Assembly (NCBI GenBank): GCA_018700055.1
Contig: JABISL010000045.1
Location: 1 to 64,000, forward strand
Length of the DNA: 64,000 bases
Source: a bacterium
GTDB lineage: Bacteria; Margulisbacteria; Marinamargulisbacteria; UBA817; JABISL01
Reading direction: 5' to 3'
This document shows, piece by piece, positions 25,677 to 33,950 of this stretch. Numbering within the stretch: the first letter of the stretch is position 1; each line of letters starts with the position of its first letter. Both the position numbers and the translations under genes were made by a program. The notes under the pieces are model-generated. The model ran no database searches and was not told the origin of the DNA. It saw only the letters and a list, made by a program, of their open reading frames with translations.

Positions 25677-27040
25677 AATATTTTCCCTCTGCCCAAAATC
25701 CGATTGGGATCAAAAGCGTGTTTAATTGCGCGCATTAACCCTAACGTTTTTTCGTCAAATTGAGTAGACATAAACCGTTTCTTACTGACCCCTACACCAT
25801 GCTCTCCGGTAATCGTTCCACCCAACCGAATCGCTTCATTAACAACCTGACTCATAACATCCATAGATACCGATTCCCATTCTGAGTCAGGAAGATCCAT
25901 TTTCAACACATTCACATGAATATTACCGTCTCCTAAATGACCATATCCAATGATCTTTAAGGGCGATTGATCATTTAAATGCCCCAAAAAAAGCATCATC
26001 TCACCAATAGAAGCTGGAGGAACGGTAACATCTTCGGAGCGTTTCATTCCCCCCAATTCAGTTAAAGCTGGGGAAATGTTTTTTCGACAATCCCAAAGCA
26101 CATCCCAATCCAAGTCTGTCTTCCATTTATCCACTACCCCTTCAGTACTCACTAATCTATTGATCTGATCAAGAACCGCATTATGGTGGTCGCCCTCAAA
26201 TCGAAAAACTACATAAACAGGCGTCTGAGGAATAGATACATTTTTCCCTTTACAATTGAAAACAGAATCCACACATTCTTTCGTCCAATACTCGGCCAAT
26301 ACAGGCTGATACCGTGTACAAACCGATTGAACAATCGTCATAGCCTCATCCATGGTATCCGCCATATACAGAACATCCTGGGACGCACTAGATGGGGAAA
26401 CCAAGCGCAATGTAATCTCGGTTATCACGCCCAATACACCTTCACTACCAACCAATAATTTTATCAAATCAAAGCCAGCTACATTTTTGCGAAGTTTACC
26501 CCCCAATGAGAAAGACTCCCCTGTTGGAAAAAAGCCTTTTAAACCCACAACATAATCCCCCGTCACACCATATTTGAGACATGACGGGCCGCCCGCATTA
26601 ACCGCTACATTACCGCCTATAGAACAAGTCGTTTCACTTGCTGGGTCTGGGGGATACCACAGCCCCGCTTCCGCAACAGATCGCTTGAGATCAGATAATA
26701 TAACTCCGGACTCTACAGAAACCATACAATTAGCAACATCTACTTCATGAATACGATTTAGTAATTCCAGAGACAAGACAACATCGCCATCCAATGGAAC
26801 AGCCCCCCCACTCTTACCAGTCCCCGCTCCACGAACAACGAGAGGCACACCATGCAAATTAGCTAATCTAATCACCTGACCTACTGTCTCGGGTGTCTGA
26901 GGAATAATTAACCCAAAAGAACGCCCTTCTAAACCAGGCGTCTTATCTGATAAATAGTCATCTGGAACAATACGTTCAACCTTACTATACGAGAGCTCTT
27001 CAACAGCGTCAAAGAACTCTAATAGGTCAGCGTTCTGCAT
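25673..27040 (-). CDS. FAD-linked 2-hydroxyacid oxidase/dehydrogenase (GlcD type)
   Basis: A 455-residue VAO/PCMH-fold flavoenzyme. The FAD-binding PP motif VVRGAGTGKSGGAVPLDGDV and SIGGNVAVNAGGPSCLKYG are clear, and the C-terminal FAD-oxidase domain contains GYGHLGDGNIHVNVL and ITGEHGVGVSKKRFM. This is the GlcD/D-lactate dehydrogenase group, oxidising glycolate or D-lactate. GlcE and GlcF are not next to it, so a one-subunit D-lactate or 2-hydroxyglutarate dehydrogenase is as likely as glycolate oxidase. It overlaps the VKOR-DsbA gene by 14 bp and the sugar kinase by 4 bp. Confidence 0.85.
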   Translation of the reverse strand: MQNADLLEFFDAVEELSYSKVERIVPDDYLSDKTPGLEGRSFGLIIPQTPETVGQVIRLANLHGVPLVVRGAGTGKSGGAVPLDGDVVLSLELLNRIHEVDVANCMVSVESGVILSDLKRSVAEAGLWYPPDPASETTCSIGGNVAVNAGGPSCLKYGVTGDYVVGLKGFFPTGESFSLGGKLRKNVAGFDLIKLLVGSEGVLGVITEITLRLVSPSSASQDVLYMADTMDEAMTIVQSVCTRYQPVLAEYWTKECVDSVFNCKGKNVSIPQTPVYVVFRFEGDHHNAVLDQINRLVSTEGVVDKWKTDLDWDVLWDCRKNISPALTELGGMKRSEDVTVPPASIGEMMLFLGHLNDQSPLKIIGYGHLGDGNIHVNVLKMDLPDSEWESVSMDVMSQVVNEAIRLGGTITGEHGVGVSKKRFMSTQFDEKTLGLMRAIKHAFDPNRILGRGKIL

Positions 27041-28487
27041 TCTCTATGATTTGAGAAATAACATCAGCATCGGGTAATCCAACGAAAAACTCGCCATTGA
27101 TAATTAGGGAAGGTGTAGACCGTATGCCTACATACTCACCAGCTTCCAAATCCGCTGCTACTTTGGCATGAATCTTAGAATCCTTCAGACAAGATCTAAA
27201 TGCGGGCATAGTTAAGTCTAAGTCCCTAGCCATTTTATCCACAACACCGCCATCCAAAATACTTTGCTTATTAAATATCTTATCTGTCATCTTCCAGAAT
27301 CTACCTTGTTTGCCAGCACATTCCGCAGCATAAGCAGCTTCTCTTGAGTAAGGATGTCCATCCAATGGGAAGTGTCGAAATACTACTCGGATTTTATCTG
27401 GGTAACGTTTCAATAATGCTTTGATCTCCAAATTGGTTTTGGCACAATACCCACATTGATAATCTGCAAACTTAATAATCGTAACAGGTGCGCTCAAATC
27501 ACCCTTGTGATAACTCCCATCAGGATTAGGAGCAACCTCAACCAATGTCGGTCTCGGGATCTGGCTCTCAACGCCATGAACTACAAACAACTTCTCTACT
27601 AATGCCTTATACAGGACTTTCTGTTTAGCTTGCAACAAATGCTGCTCAATTTTCCGTTCAACTTCTTCTTTGGTAGTTCCTTTAGGCAGCTGCCTTACAT
27701 TCATCTTATAAAACGACTCAACCTCTTGCTCCGATACTCTTGCAATTGACTCGACTTCTTGAAAAACCAATCCATCACGAGACGTCTTACGCCGAAACGC
27801 TTCAGCATCTAAGATCCGCATTGCTAAAGCTTGCTTACGCGCACTAAATATTTGTTTCTCTAGTTTAAATAGATCGGACCGAATATCCTGATCCAAAACC
27901 CTTAGCGATATTTTTTCACCACCAATAACCCCCGCCGTTCGATTCGCCCCCCCTGCACTACCAGATAAATCAGTCAAAATAGCATAGCTAACAAACCAAA
28001 CAACTGGAACTATCATTGCCACTACAATCCCATTAAAAGACGCGCCAAAGTCAGGACGTTTTATGATAGAGTCGGCCGTAACCCGACGCCAAAGGACAAA
28101 AGTAATCCCCAAAACCAATATGACAAACCCACTATTTGCCAAACAGAATGGACAAAAGCTCTTAATCAAAATGGCTTGAACAAGAACTAGTCCCACGCAT
28201 ACTAACGTAGAGGGAATACTTAGAAGAATAATCCAATGTAACGATTTACGATTCGCAGACTCATCATCTGGAAACTGAATCAACCGATAAACCAAATATA
28301 CGATTGCCGAGAAGTAACTTAGGCCAAGCAACGCAACGGGAACGCCCATAATCTGTGAAAATGAACTCGACAACACGGCCGAACACCCCGATACAGCACA
28401 AGTTTGAGAGCCCAAAAAATGAAGCCCGGTCAAATAGAGCGCGTTAAATAAACCAAGTACAGATGTAACTAGAAGTAGAAGTCCCAT
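27027..28487 (-). CDS. VKOR - SurA-like - DsbA fusion, oxidative folding protein
   Basis: A 486-residue three-part membrane protein. Residues 1-150: a vitamin-K epoxide reductase-type domain with four or five membrane helices, loop cysteines in CAVSGCSAVL and the quinone-side CPFC. After another membrane helix (about 165-185), residues 200-320 form a helical SurA/trigger-factor-like segment (AEAFRRKTSRDGLVFQEV; SEQEVESFYKMNVRQLP). Residues 325-486: a DsbA-like thioredoxin with CGYC in ADYQCGYCAKTN and cis-Pro in RSTPSLIING. VKOR-thioredoxin fusions oxidise exported proteins using quinones; a peptide-binding insert between the two parts is less usual. Possible clients are the exported S74 and TlpA-like proteins. 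Confidence 0.85.
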   Translation of the reverse strand: MGLLLLVTSVLGLFNALYLTGLHFLGSQTCAVSGCSAVLSSSFSQIMGVPVALLGLSYFSAIVYLVYRLIQFPDDESANRKSLHWIILLSIPSTLVCVGLVLVQAILIKSFCPFCLANSGFVILVLGITFVLWRRVTADSIIKRPDFGASFNGIVVAMIVPVVWFVSYAILTDLSGSAGGANRTAGVIGGEKISLRVLDQDIRSDLFKLEKQIFSARKQALAMRILDAEAFRRKTSRDGLVFQEVESIARVSEQEVESFYKMNVRQLPKGTTKEEVERKIEQHLLQAKQKVLYKALVEKLFVVHGVESQIPRPTLVEVAPNPDGSYHKGDLSAPVTIIKFADYQCGYCAKTNLEIKALLKRYPDKIRVVFRHFPLDGHPYSREAAYAAECAGKQGRFWKMTDKIFNKQSILDGGVVDKMARDLDLTMPAFRSCLKDSKIHAKVAADLEAGEYVGIRSTPSLIINGEFFVGLPDADVISQIIENAER

Positions 28488-28533
28488 AGAGACTTACTAT
28501 ATCGTTAATATTGGATTAGATCCACATATTCTA

Positions 28534-28563
28534 TTGAAATTTTTGAGGTTTAATCGGTATACT
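28534..28563 (+). promoter_or_regulatory. Promoter of tRNA-Thr
   Basis: TTGAAA (28534-28539) and TATACT (28558-28563) are separated by 18 bp; the -10 box ends 18 bp before the mature tRNA. This is the clearest sigma70-like promoter on the plus strand. Confidence 0.65.
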
Positions 28564-28581
28564 AAGCGACACATAAAAAAT

Positions 28582-28657
28582 GCTCCTGTAGCTCAGTCGG
28601 TAGAGCGCATCCATGGTAAGGATGAGGTCAGCGGTTCGATTCCGCTCGGGAGCTCCA
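28582..28657 (+). tRNA. tRNA-Thr(GGT), CCA encoded
   Basis: Complete cloverleaf. The acceptor is GCTCCTG with CGGGAGC, the D arm is GCTCAGTCGGTAGAGC, and the anticodon arm is CATCC-ATGGTAA-GGATG with anticodon GGT. The T arm is GCGG-TTCGATT-CCGC, and discriminator T and CCA are encoded. Copy B of the two-hairpin element starts 11 bp after the CCA. Confidence 0.93.
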
Positions 28658-28667
28658 TTTCAGATAA

Positions 28668-28744
28668 GATTCAGATCCACCTAAGGGGGGACAGAATCAA
28701 GACTACTCGAAATGAAATCGTAGCAGCCTTAAGCCGCAGGCGCG
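28668..28744 (-). repeat. Two-hairpin intergenic element, copy B (inverted)
   Basis: Read on the minus strand it begins GCGCCTGCGGCTTAAGGCTG. Hairpin 1 is the CTAC(TC)GA/TCGTAG pair (28703-28723). Hairpin 2 (28668-28698) has outer stem GATTC/GAATC, inner TCCACC/GGGGGA and a TAAG loop (CTTA on the minus strand). The hairpin-2 end faces the tRNA-Thr 3' end, as for copies A and E. The remaining 70 bp before the hemerythrin gene hold its promoter only. Confidence 0.65.
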
Positions 28745-28812
28745 TCACTTCTACCTACAAGGGTCCATACCGTCCTCTTTACGCCCATTAAACCGACACA
28801 TATAATGGGCCC

Positions 28813-29223
28813 ATGTCAGAAAACTGGAAATCAGACCTCTCCATAGGCGAAGAAATCATTGATAATGCACATCAAGAGGTTTTTGACCTCACAACGATGC
28901 TGGATAATGCGATCAATGAAAACAGTCGAGATGCTCTTGACCCGATTATCAACTTCCTAGAATCACATGTAATTGACCATTTCCATGAGGAAGAAGACAT
29001 CATGTCATCCATCAATTACAGTGACTCTGAAGAACATCGGCAGGACCACGCAATTTTTCAAGTACAAGTTGCTGAGTTACGACGTTTATTTGATGAAGAA
29101 AAACACACCACTCACTTGGTTTATCGCATTAGACAGTTTGTAGACAAACTCATTTATCACATCGGAACTGTTGATATTAAACTCGCCAAAATAAAAAATA
29201 CACATAAAGGGTCTCATGACTAA
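28813..29223 (+). CDS. Bacteriohemerythrin
   Basis: A 136-residue hemerythrin with a di-iron four-helix bundle that binds oxygen. The ligand pattern is intact: NAHQEVFDLT (His), HVIDHFHEEEDIM (H-x3-E), HRQDHAIF (H-x3-H) and HIGTVD (H-x4-D). It begins MSENWKSDLSIGEEIIDNAH, like other bacteriohemerythrins. TATAAT lies 6 nt before the ATG (28801-28806) with TTTACG about 17 bp further upstream, suggesting a leaderless mRNA. The fur-like gene begins inside its last codons, so oxygen or iron handling and an iron or peroxide regulator are co-expressed. Confidence 0.88.
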   Translation: MSENWKSDLSIGEEIIDNAHQEVFDLTTMLDNAINENSRDALDPIINFLESHVIDHFHEEEDIMSSINYSDSEEHRQDHAIFQVQVAELRRLFDEEKHTTHLVYRIRQFVDKLIYHIGTVDIKLAKIKNTHKGSHD

Positions 29224-29650
29224 AAAAGCGCATAAGGTATTCGAGGCTTATCTTAAGGATAATGACAGTCGCTACACCACTCAAAAAAGAGCGATTGTAG
29301 AAAAAATAAGCAAAAAGAAAAACCACTTTGAAGTCGATTCTTTTTTAGCTGAAATGAATAAAGGAAACGAGCGTTTTTCACGCGCAACGGTCTACCGAAC
29401 ACTTAAGCAACTTCTGGATGCAGGTCTTCTCCAAAAAATCACTGCCAAAGATGGCCGTGTATATTATGAACAGAACTTTGGGGAAAGCCATCATGATCAC
29501 CTAATCTGTAATAATTGTGGCAAAATCATCGAAATCAAAGACGATAAAATCGGCGCCATCTTTAACAACTACTGTGACACTCTCAACTTCGATATGGAGT
29601 ATCGCTCAGTTCACATTTATGGCACGTGTAAACAATGCCAAAAAAAATAA
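29216..29650 (+). CDS. fur: Fur-family transcriptional regulator
   Basis: A 144-residue metalloregulator. The winged-helix domain has the family pattern SRYTTQKRAIVEKI and FSRATVYRTLKQLLDAGLLQKI (recognition helix RATVYRTL). The dimerisation domain has HHDHLICNNCGKIIEI (metal-binding His and first CxxC) and CKQCQKK at the C-terminus (second CxxC, structural zinc). Fur versus PerR cannot be fixed from sequence alone, but the HHDHLIC pattern is Fur-like. It overlaps the hemerythrin gene by 8 bp and is followed directly by copy C of the structured repeat. Confidence 0.88.
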   Translation: MTKKAHKVFEAYLKDNDSRYTTQKRAIVEKISKKKNHFEVDSFLAEMNKGNERFSRATVYRTLKQLLDAGLLQKITAKDGRVYYEQNFGESHHDHLICNNCGKIIEIKDDKIGAIFNNYCDTLNFDMEYRSVHIYGTCKQCQKK

Positions 29651-29651
29651 T

Positions 29652-29737
29652 CGGCGCCTGCGGCTGAGAGCCGATCGAATTTACTCCGATCAAACGTGAT
29701 CCATCTGGGGCCTTCGAGACCCATAGTGGATCTAATA
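29652..29737 (+). repeat. Two-hairpin intergenic element, copy C
   Basis: Starts GGCGCCTGCGGCTGAGAG. Hairpin 1: GATCG/CGATC (29673-29691); an alternative longer pairing ATCGGC/GCCGAT (29650-29675) also exists. Hairpin 2 (29698-29732): GATCCA-TC-TGGGGC, loop CTTCGA, GACCCA-TAG-TGGATC. It lies between the convergent fur and polA genes. Against copy D, the paired positions differ compensatorily in both hairpins. Confidence 0.75.
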
Positions 29738-29744
29738 TTAAATA

Positions 29745-31802
29745 CTACTCAGCCCAGCTAGTCCCACACGCAACATCTACTTTTAATGGGATGGGCCAGT
29801 CTACTACAGACTCCATCTCTTGCTTAACAACAGTGGTTAAGGACTCAACTTCTTCTTTTTTTACATCAAATACCAATTCATCATGCACCTGAATAATTAA
29901 TTTAGATTCAAAGTTATGCTTATCCATCGCCGTCGCGACTTTTATCATCGCCATCTTCATTATATCGGCTGCGGTCCCCTGCACTCTGGTATTTACAGCT
30001 ATACGCTCTGAGAACGCTATACGTTGTTTGTTAGTAGATAATATTTCCGGCAGCGGCCGTTGCCTGCCAAAGTCAGTGGCCACCATGCCATTATCTCTTG
30101 CATACGTTTTGGTATCTTCTATAAAGTCCTTTATCGTTGAAAACTGATCATAGTACGCATCAATAATAGCCTGTGCTTCTTTTCTTAGAATTCCCAATTG
30201 ATCGGCCAAAGCGAATGCCCCTTGCCCATAAGTAATCCCAAAGTTAATGGCTTTTGCATGACCGCGCTGTTCTTTGCTAACCATCTCATAATCTACATTG
30301 TAGACAAGGGCAGCTGTCGCACGATGAATATCTCTGTCCGCTTGAAAAGCAGCTGTCATATTGGGATCCTTCGATAAGTGCGCCAACACCCTAAGCTCAA
30401 TTTGGGAGTAATCCACAGAAAGAATCGATCCATTATCAAACGAAGAAATAAAAGCATGACGGAGACGCCCCCCCTCCTCTGTTCGAATCGGAATATTCTG
30501 GAGATTGGGGTTGGTTGAAGATAATCTGCCTGTCGCTGTAACCGTTTGGTTAAAGTGGGTATGAACCATCCCCGTTTCGGCCAAAACCATTTTTGGTAGT
30601 GCATCCACATAAGTACTCAACAACTTCGTTAACGTACGGTATGCCACCATTTTTTGAGCAATCGGATGGTGAGCCGATAGTTTTTCTAATACGGACGAAT
30701 CTGTCGAAATACCTGTCTTAGTCTTCTTAATAACGGGAAGACCTAACTTGCCAAACAGTATCTCTGAGAGTTGTTTTGGTGAGGCCAAATTAAACGGTTC
30801 CCCGGCCAAGTCATGAATTTCTTTTTCTAATGTGGTCACTCGATCCGAAAACTCCGAATGAAGTGTACCTAAGTAGGGAAGATCTATCGCTACCCCATCC
30901 CACTCCATTTGAGCCAATACGTCTTGCGTAGGTAATTCAATATCATAAAAAATGGTCTTGTACTGATCCTCAATCAAAGGAAAAAACAAATCTCTTAATC
31001 GATACGTAAAATCAGCATCCGCTGCCCCATATTGAGTAGCGAGGTTAATATCTACATCATTAAAGGTTGTTCCCCCTGATTCTTTCATAACAGACTCAAA
31101 CGTCTGCATTTCAATTCCCAAGTGAGTTCCTACTAAGGCCTTTAGACCGACAGGTTCTTGAGGATATAAAAGAAATGCTGCAAGTAATGTATCAAATGCA
31201 ATCCCTCTTAACTGAATCCCATAATTCAATAACACTCCCATTTCATATTTGCCATGATGAGTATATTTAGGAATACTTGAATCCTCTAAAATAGGCTGAA
31301 GTAACGTCAGAATCGGAGACTTGTCATAAGGCAGTTTCACTATCGGTTTTGGTGTATCAAAAAGTGGTATTGTCTGCGTCATTTCACTGGTTTCATGAAC
31401 ATGTTTATTTAACGGAATGTAATAGCCTTTTCCAGCTGACATCGAAATCGCTATCCCTACAATTTGAGCACCGACAGCATTCTTACCTGTCGTCTCCAAA
31501 TCAATTGCAAACCCATCTTTCATCAAGGGCAATAAGCGCTCTAACATGCCCACTGACTCAATACATTGATAGATTCCGTCCACTGCTTTTTTAACAACTT
31601 CGGGAGATTCCTCAGATGAGTCTTCACTCGGAGTATCCGAAACCAACGGTGTCGTGATTTGACCAATACGACTCTTATATTTCTGAGTTAGATTCTTAAA
31701 CTCATACTCTTCAAATGTATCAATAATCGATACCCAATCCGGAGTGTAAGCGTTATCAGACATTGTCAATTGAACGGGAACATTCACATCAATCGTAGCC
31801 AA
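29745..31802 (-). CDS. polA: DNA polymerase I, exonuclease-polymerase part (split polA)
   Basis: A 685-residue frame carrying the 3'-5' exonuclease domain (FAIDLETTGKNA with DxE; AAQYGAADADFTYRL) and a complete family A polymerase: motif A SVDYSQIELRVLAHLS, the O-helix RGHAKAINFGITYGQ, and motif C IIQVHDELVFDV. It is separated from the 5'-nuclease frame only by an in-frame TAG (31815-31817) and four codons; the restored length of about 926 residues equals normal PolA. Re-initiation at TTG 31802 would give a Klenow-like protein. This could be a real split, readthrough or a sequence error. Confidence 0.9.
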   Translation of the reverse strand: MATIDVNVPVQLTMSDNAYTPDWVSIIDTFEEYEFKNLTQKYKSRIGQITTPLVSDTPSEDSSEESPEVVKKAVDGIYQCIESVGMLERLLPLMKDGFAIDLETTGKNAVGAQIVGIAISMSAGKGYYIPLNKHVHETSEMTQTIPLFDTPKPIVKLPYDKSPILTLLQPILEDSSIPKYTHHGKYEMGVLLNYGIQLRGIAFDTLLAAFLLYPQEPVGLKALVGTHLGIEMQTFESVMKESGGTTFNDVDINLATQYGAADADFTYRLRDLFFPLIEDQYKTIFYDIELPTQDVLAQMEWDGVAIDLPYLGTLHSEFSDRVTTLEKEIHDLAGEPFNLASPKQLSEILFGKLGLPVIKKTKTGISTDSSVLEKLSAHHPIAQKMVAYRTLTKLLSTYVDALPKMVLAETGMVHTHFNQTVTATGRLSSTNPNLQNIPIRTEEGGRLRHAFISSFDNGSILSVDYSQIELRVLAHLSKDPNMTAAFQADRDIHRATAALVYNVDYEMVSKEQRGHAKAINFGITYGQGAFALADQLGILRKEAQAIIDAYYDQFSTIKDFIEDTKTYARDNGMVATDFGRQRPLPEILSTNKQRIAFSERIAVNTRVQGTAADIMKMAMIKVATAMDKHNFESKLIIQVHDELVFDVKKEEVESLTTVVKQEMESVVDWPIPLKVDVACGTSWAE

Positions 31803-31814
31803 TGTTTGAGATAT

Positions 31815-32525
31815 CTACGCCATTTCCTTATCAGTAGTTAACTTAGCCCGAACACTATTGGACTTAAGGTAGCCAACATTCTCATAAATAGTATCCAAGT
31901 CACCATATTCCTTAAGTAGCATTATCGCCGTTTTTTCACCTACGCCTTTTACTCCAGGAATATTATCTGACGAATCCCCTTTCATAGCTTTCATATCTAC
32001 GATCTTGTCAGGAGGAATTTCATAGCGTTCCAATACCATTTCAGGCGTATAAATAATCGTTTCCCCTTTTCGTTGAGTCACAACTTTCGTCCGGTCTGTA
32101 ACCAACTGAAGCGAATCCAAATCCCCTGTCATGATATAAGAATCTACAGCCTGTTCATCCGCTTGCCGTGCTAAGGTCCCTATGATGTCATCGGCCTCAA
32201 ACCCAGCCATTTCATAGGTATTCAGACCAAGCTTCTTCAGCACTTCATACAAATAAGGAATTTGACTGGAGAACTCTACCGGAGCAGGTGGCCGATGGGC
32301 TTTATACTCCTTATACATTTTATGACGAAACGTAGGCTCTTTCCGATCAAGACAGATACAAACATGATCTGGCTTAAACTGGTCCATACAATTAAACAAT
32401 AATGATAAAAACCCATAAACAGCATTACTCGGCTGCCCATCTGGAAACGTTAAATTAGGAGGAAACGCATAAAACGCACGATACGCGAGACTAAACCCAT
32501 CTACAATTAAGAATTTCTTACTCAT
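31815..32525 (-). CDS. polA: DNA polymerase I, 5'-nuclease part (split polA)
   Basis: 236 residues forming the complete FEN-like 5'-3' exonuclease: VDGFSLAYRAFYAFP, the arginine helical arch TFRHKMYKEYKAHRPPAP, metal site GFEADDIIGTLA and MTGDLDSLQLV, and helix-hairpin-helix GDSSDNIPGVKGVGEKTA. It stops at an amber codon just after KLTTDKEMA, the point where intact PolA continues LS-x-x-LATI. The same frame resumes after the TAG with ISQTLATIDVNVPV. The 5'-nuclease alone should be active for Okazaki primer removal. It is adjacent to hisI with no gap. Confidence 0.88.
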   Translation of the reverse strand: MSKKFLIVDGFSLAYRAFYAFPPNLTFPDGQPSNAVYGFLSLLFNCMDQFKPDHVCICLDRKEPTFRHKMYKEYKAHRPPAPVEFSSQIPYLYEVLKKLGLNTYEMAGFEADDIIGTLARQADEQAVDSYIMTGDLDSLQLVTDRTKVVTQRKGETIIYTPEMVLERYEIPPDKIVDMKAMKGDSSDNIPGVKGVGEKTAIMLLKEYGDLDTIYENVGYLKSNSVRAKLTTDKEMA

Positions 32526-32942
32526 TTACGACTCCATCACATTAAGTGCCCCATCCAACCCAATTTCTCTGTAGTAACAAGTAGATCGTGACTCACCATT
32601 TTTGGTATGAGTATGACAAACCCCTTTTCCTTCCTTAGTAACAAGAAACAATAATGAGTTCTGTTCGCAATTAATCCGAACCCCATCCAATTTTAAGCGA
32701 TCACCAGAAGTCGCTCCCTTTTCCCATAACTCATTGCGAGATGTACTCCAAAAGGTTGCATATCCTGTTTGAAGACTGTGCGTTAGTGCTTTTTTATTAA
32801 GATACGCAACAATGAGAACTTGAAGGCTAGTACTGTCCTGCACAACAACTGGAACTGTATCAGACTCTATCCCAGCCACTTTTTTTAACTTCTTAAAATC
32901 TATTGCCAGTGCCGCCCCTTCTTCTAAGTCATTAAAACTCAT
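32526..32942 (-). CDS. hisI: Phosphoribosyl-AMP cyclohydrolase
   Basis: A 138-residue zinc enzyme opening the adenine ring of PR-AMP in histidine synthesis (step 3). Conserved parts: VVVQDSTSLQVLIVAYLNKK, TFWSTSRNELWEKGATSGD, the metal site DGVRINCEQNSLLFLV (Cys) and GVCHTHTKNGESRSTCYYR (two Cys). There is no fused HisE pyrophosphohydrolase domain. The stop abuts the start of the polA 5'-nuclease frame, and its ATG overlaps the ispH stop by 4 bp. It therefore sits in an ispH-hisI-polA operon, not in a histidine cluster. Confidence 0.9.
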   Translation of the reverse strand: MSFNDLEEGAALAIDFKKLKKVAGIESDTVPVVVQDSTSLQVLIVAYLNKKALTHSLQTGYATFWSTSRNELWEKGATSGDRLKLDGVRINCEQNSLLFLVTKEGKGVCHTHTKNGESRSTCYYREIGLDGALNVMES

Positions 32943-33901
32943 TGAGACGCCAACTTATAATCAGACAGTTCCTTAGGTAAAGGAAAGTGAATCCCTTTTT
33001 CAGTACTTTCTTTCTTTTGAATATTAACTTGAGGGTATTTCTCATAAATAAGGTCTACCAATTGTTCAACCAAATACCATGGAACTGATGCGCCGGAAGA
33101 AATACCTAAGCACTTTTTTCCTTCTAACCAATCAAAACTAAACTCATCCGGAGTATCAATAATAAAACTATCAATACCAGCCTCTTGGGCCGTTTCACGA
33201 AGCCGATTACTATTAGAGCTGGCAACTGATCCTACTATAATCACCAAATCACATATCTCGGCCAATTCCAAAACAGAGTCCTGACGGTTTTGGGTCGCAT
33301 AACAAATATCTTCTTTGCCGCCTGTGACTAAGTTAGGAAACTTAGTCTGTAGCTTCTCTATTAAATGGGTAGTGTCCCTTACAGATAATGTCGTTTGAGT
33401 TAAAACCCCGACCTCTATATCCGCCGGTAAATCCAACGCCTCAATATCGGCTTCATCCTCAATAATATGTCGCAAATGGTCCTTAACATATCCCGAGGTC
33501 CCAACCAACTCTTGGTGACCACGATGACCAATTAATAAGGTATGTACTTCTCTCTTAGAAAAACGAGTCGCTTGCCGATGCACTTTAGTTACCAAAGGAC
33601 ACGTCGCATCGATTACTTTTAATCCTCTGTCCTTAGCCGCTTCAAACACATCTGGGGCTGTTCCATGAGCACTAAAGATAACCACCTTGTCATCTGGTAC
33701 ATCCGCTAGTTCTTCAATAAAAATAACCCCGCGTTTCTCAAAATCCTTAATGATCGATGTATTGTGAACAATCTCATGTCTAACGTATAAAGGAGTCCCA
33801 TACTTTTGAAGCCCAAGTTCAACAATCTCAATTGCGGATGACACCCCAGCACAAAACCCTTGTGTATGTGCTAAATGTATTTCTTTTAGTGTCTGAGTCA
33901 T
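32939..33901 (-). CDS. ispH: 4-hydroxy-3-methylbut-2-enyl diphosphate reductase
   Basis: A 320-residue [4Fe-4S] enzyme for the last step of the MEP pathway, giving IPP and DMAPP. The three cluster cysteines lie in HTQGFCAGVSSAIEI, IDATCPLVTKVH and the C-terminal GKKCLGISSGASVPWYLVEQ; the HGxxPxV-like active-site histidines are in SAHGTAPDVFE and LLIGHRGHQELVG. I chose ATG 33901 because homology begins at KEIHLAHTQGFC. A TATAAT box (33911-33916, minus-strand reading) lies only 9 nt before it, so the leader is almost absent. It is divergent from ispG. Confidence 0.93.
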   Translation of the reverse strand: MTQTLKEIHLAHTQGFCAGVSSAIEIVELGLQKYGTPLYVRHEIVHNTSIIKDFEKRGVIFIEELADVPDDKVVIFSAHGTAPDVFEAAKDRGLKVIDATCPLVTKVHRQATRFSKREVHTLLIGHRGHQELVGTSGYVKDHLRHIIEDEADIEALDLPADIEVGVLTQTTLSVRDTTHLIEKLQTKFPNLVTGGKEDICYATQNRQDSVLELAEICDLVIIVGSVASSNSNRLRETAQEAGIDSFIIDTPDEFSFDWLEGKKCLGISSGASVPWYLVEQLVDLIYEKYPQVNIQKKESTEKGIHFPLPKELSDYKLASQ

Positions 33902-33910
33902 AGTGGCCTG

Positions 33911-33943
33911 ATTATAGCAAAAGCACAGCCACTCAGCTATACT
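33911..33943. promoter_or_regulatory. Back-to-back leaderless promoters of ispH and ispG
   Basis: The 49-bp gap between the divergent starts holds TATAAT for ispH (33911-33916, reading left, 9 nt before its ATG) and TATACT for ispG (33938-33943, reading right, 7 nt before its ATG). Neither has a Shine-Dalgarno sequence. The gap is too small for separate, non-overlapping -35 regions, so the two iron-sulfur MEP enzymes may be co-controlled. Confidence 0.5.
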
Positions 33944-33950
33944 GGACCCC

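Noticed and set aside
28534-28791. Frame with NAPVAQSVERIHGKDEVSGS
   Set aside because: False translation across tRNA-Thr and repeat copy B.
31815-31817. Global reassignment of TAG to explain the polA interruption
   Set aside because: Other genes such as aroK and the prepilin peptidase end normally with TAG.
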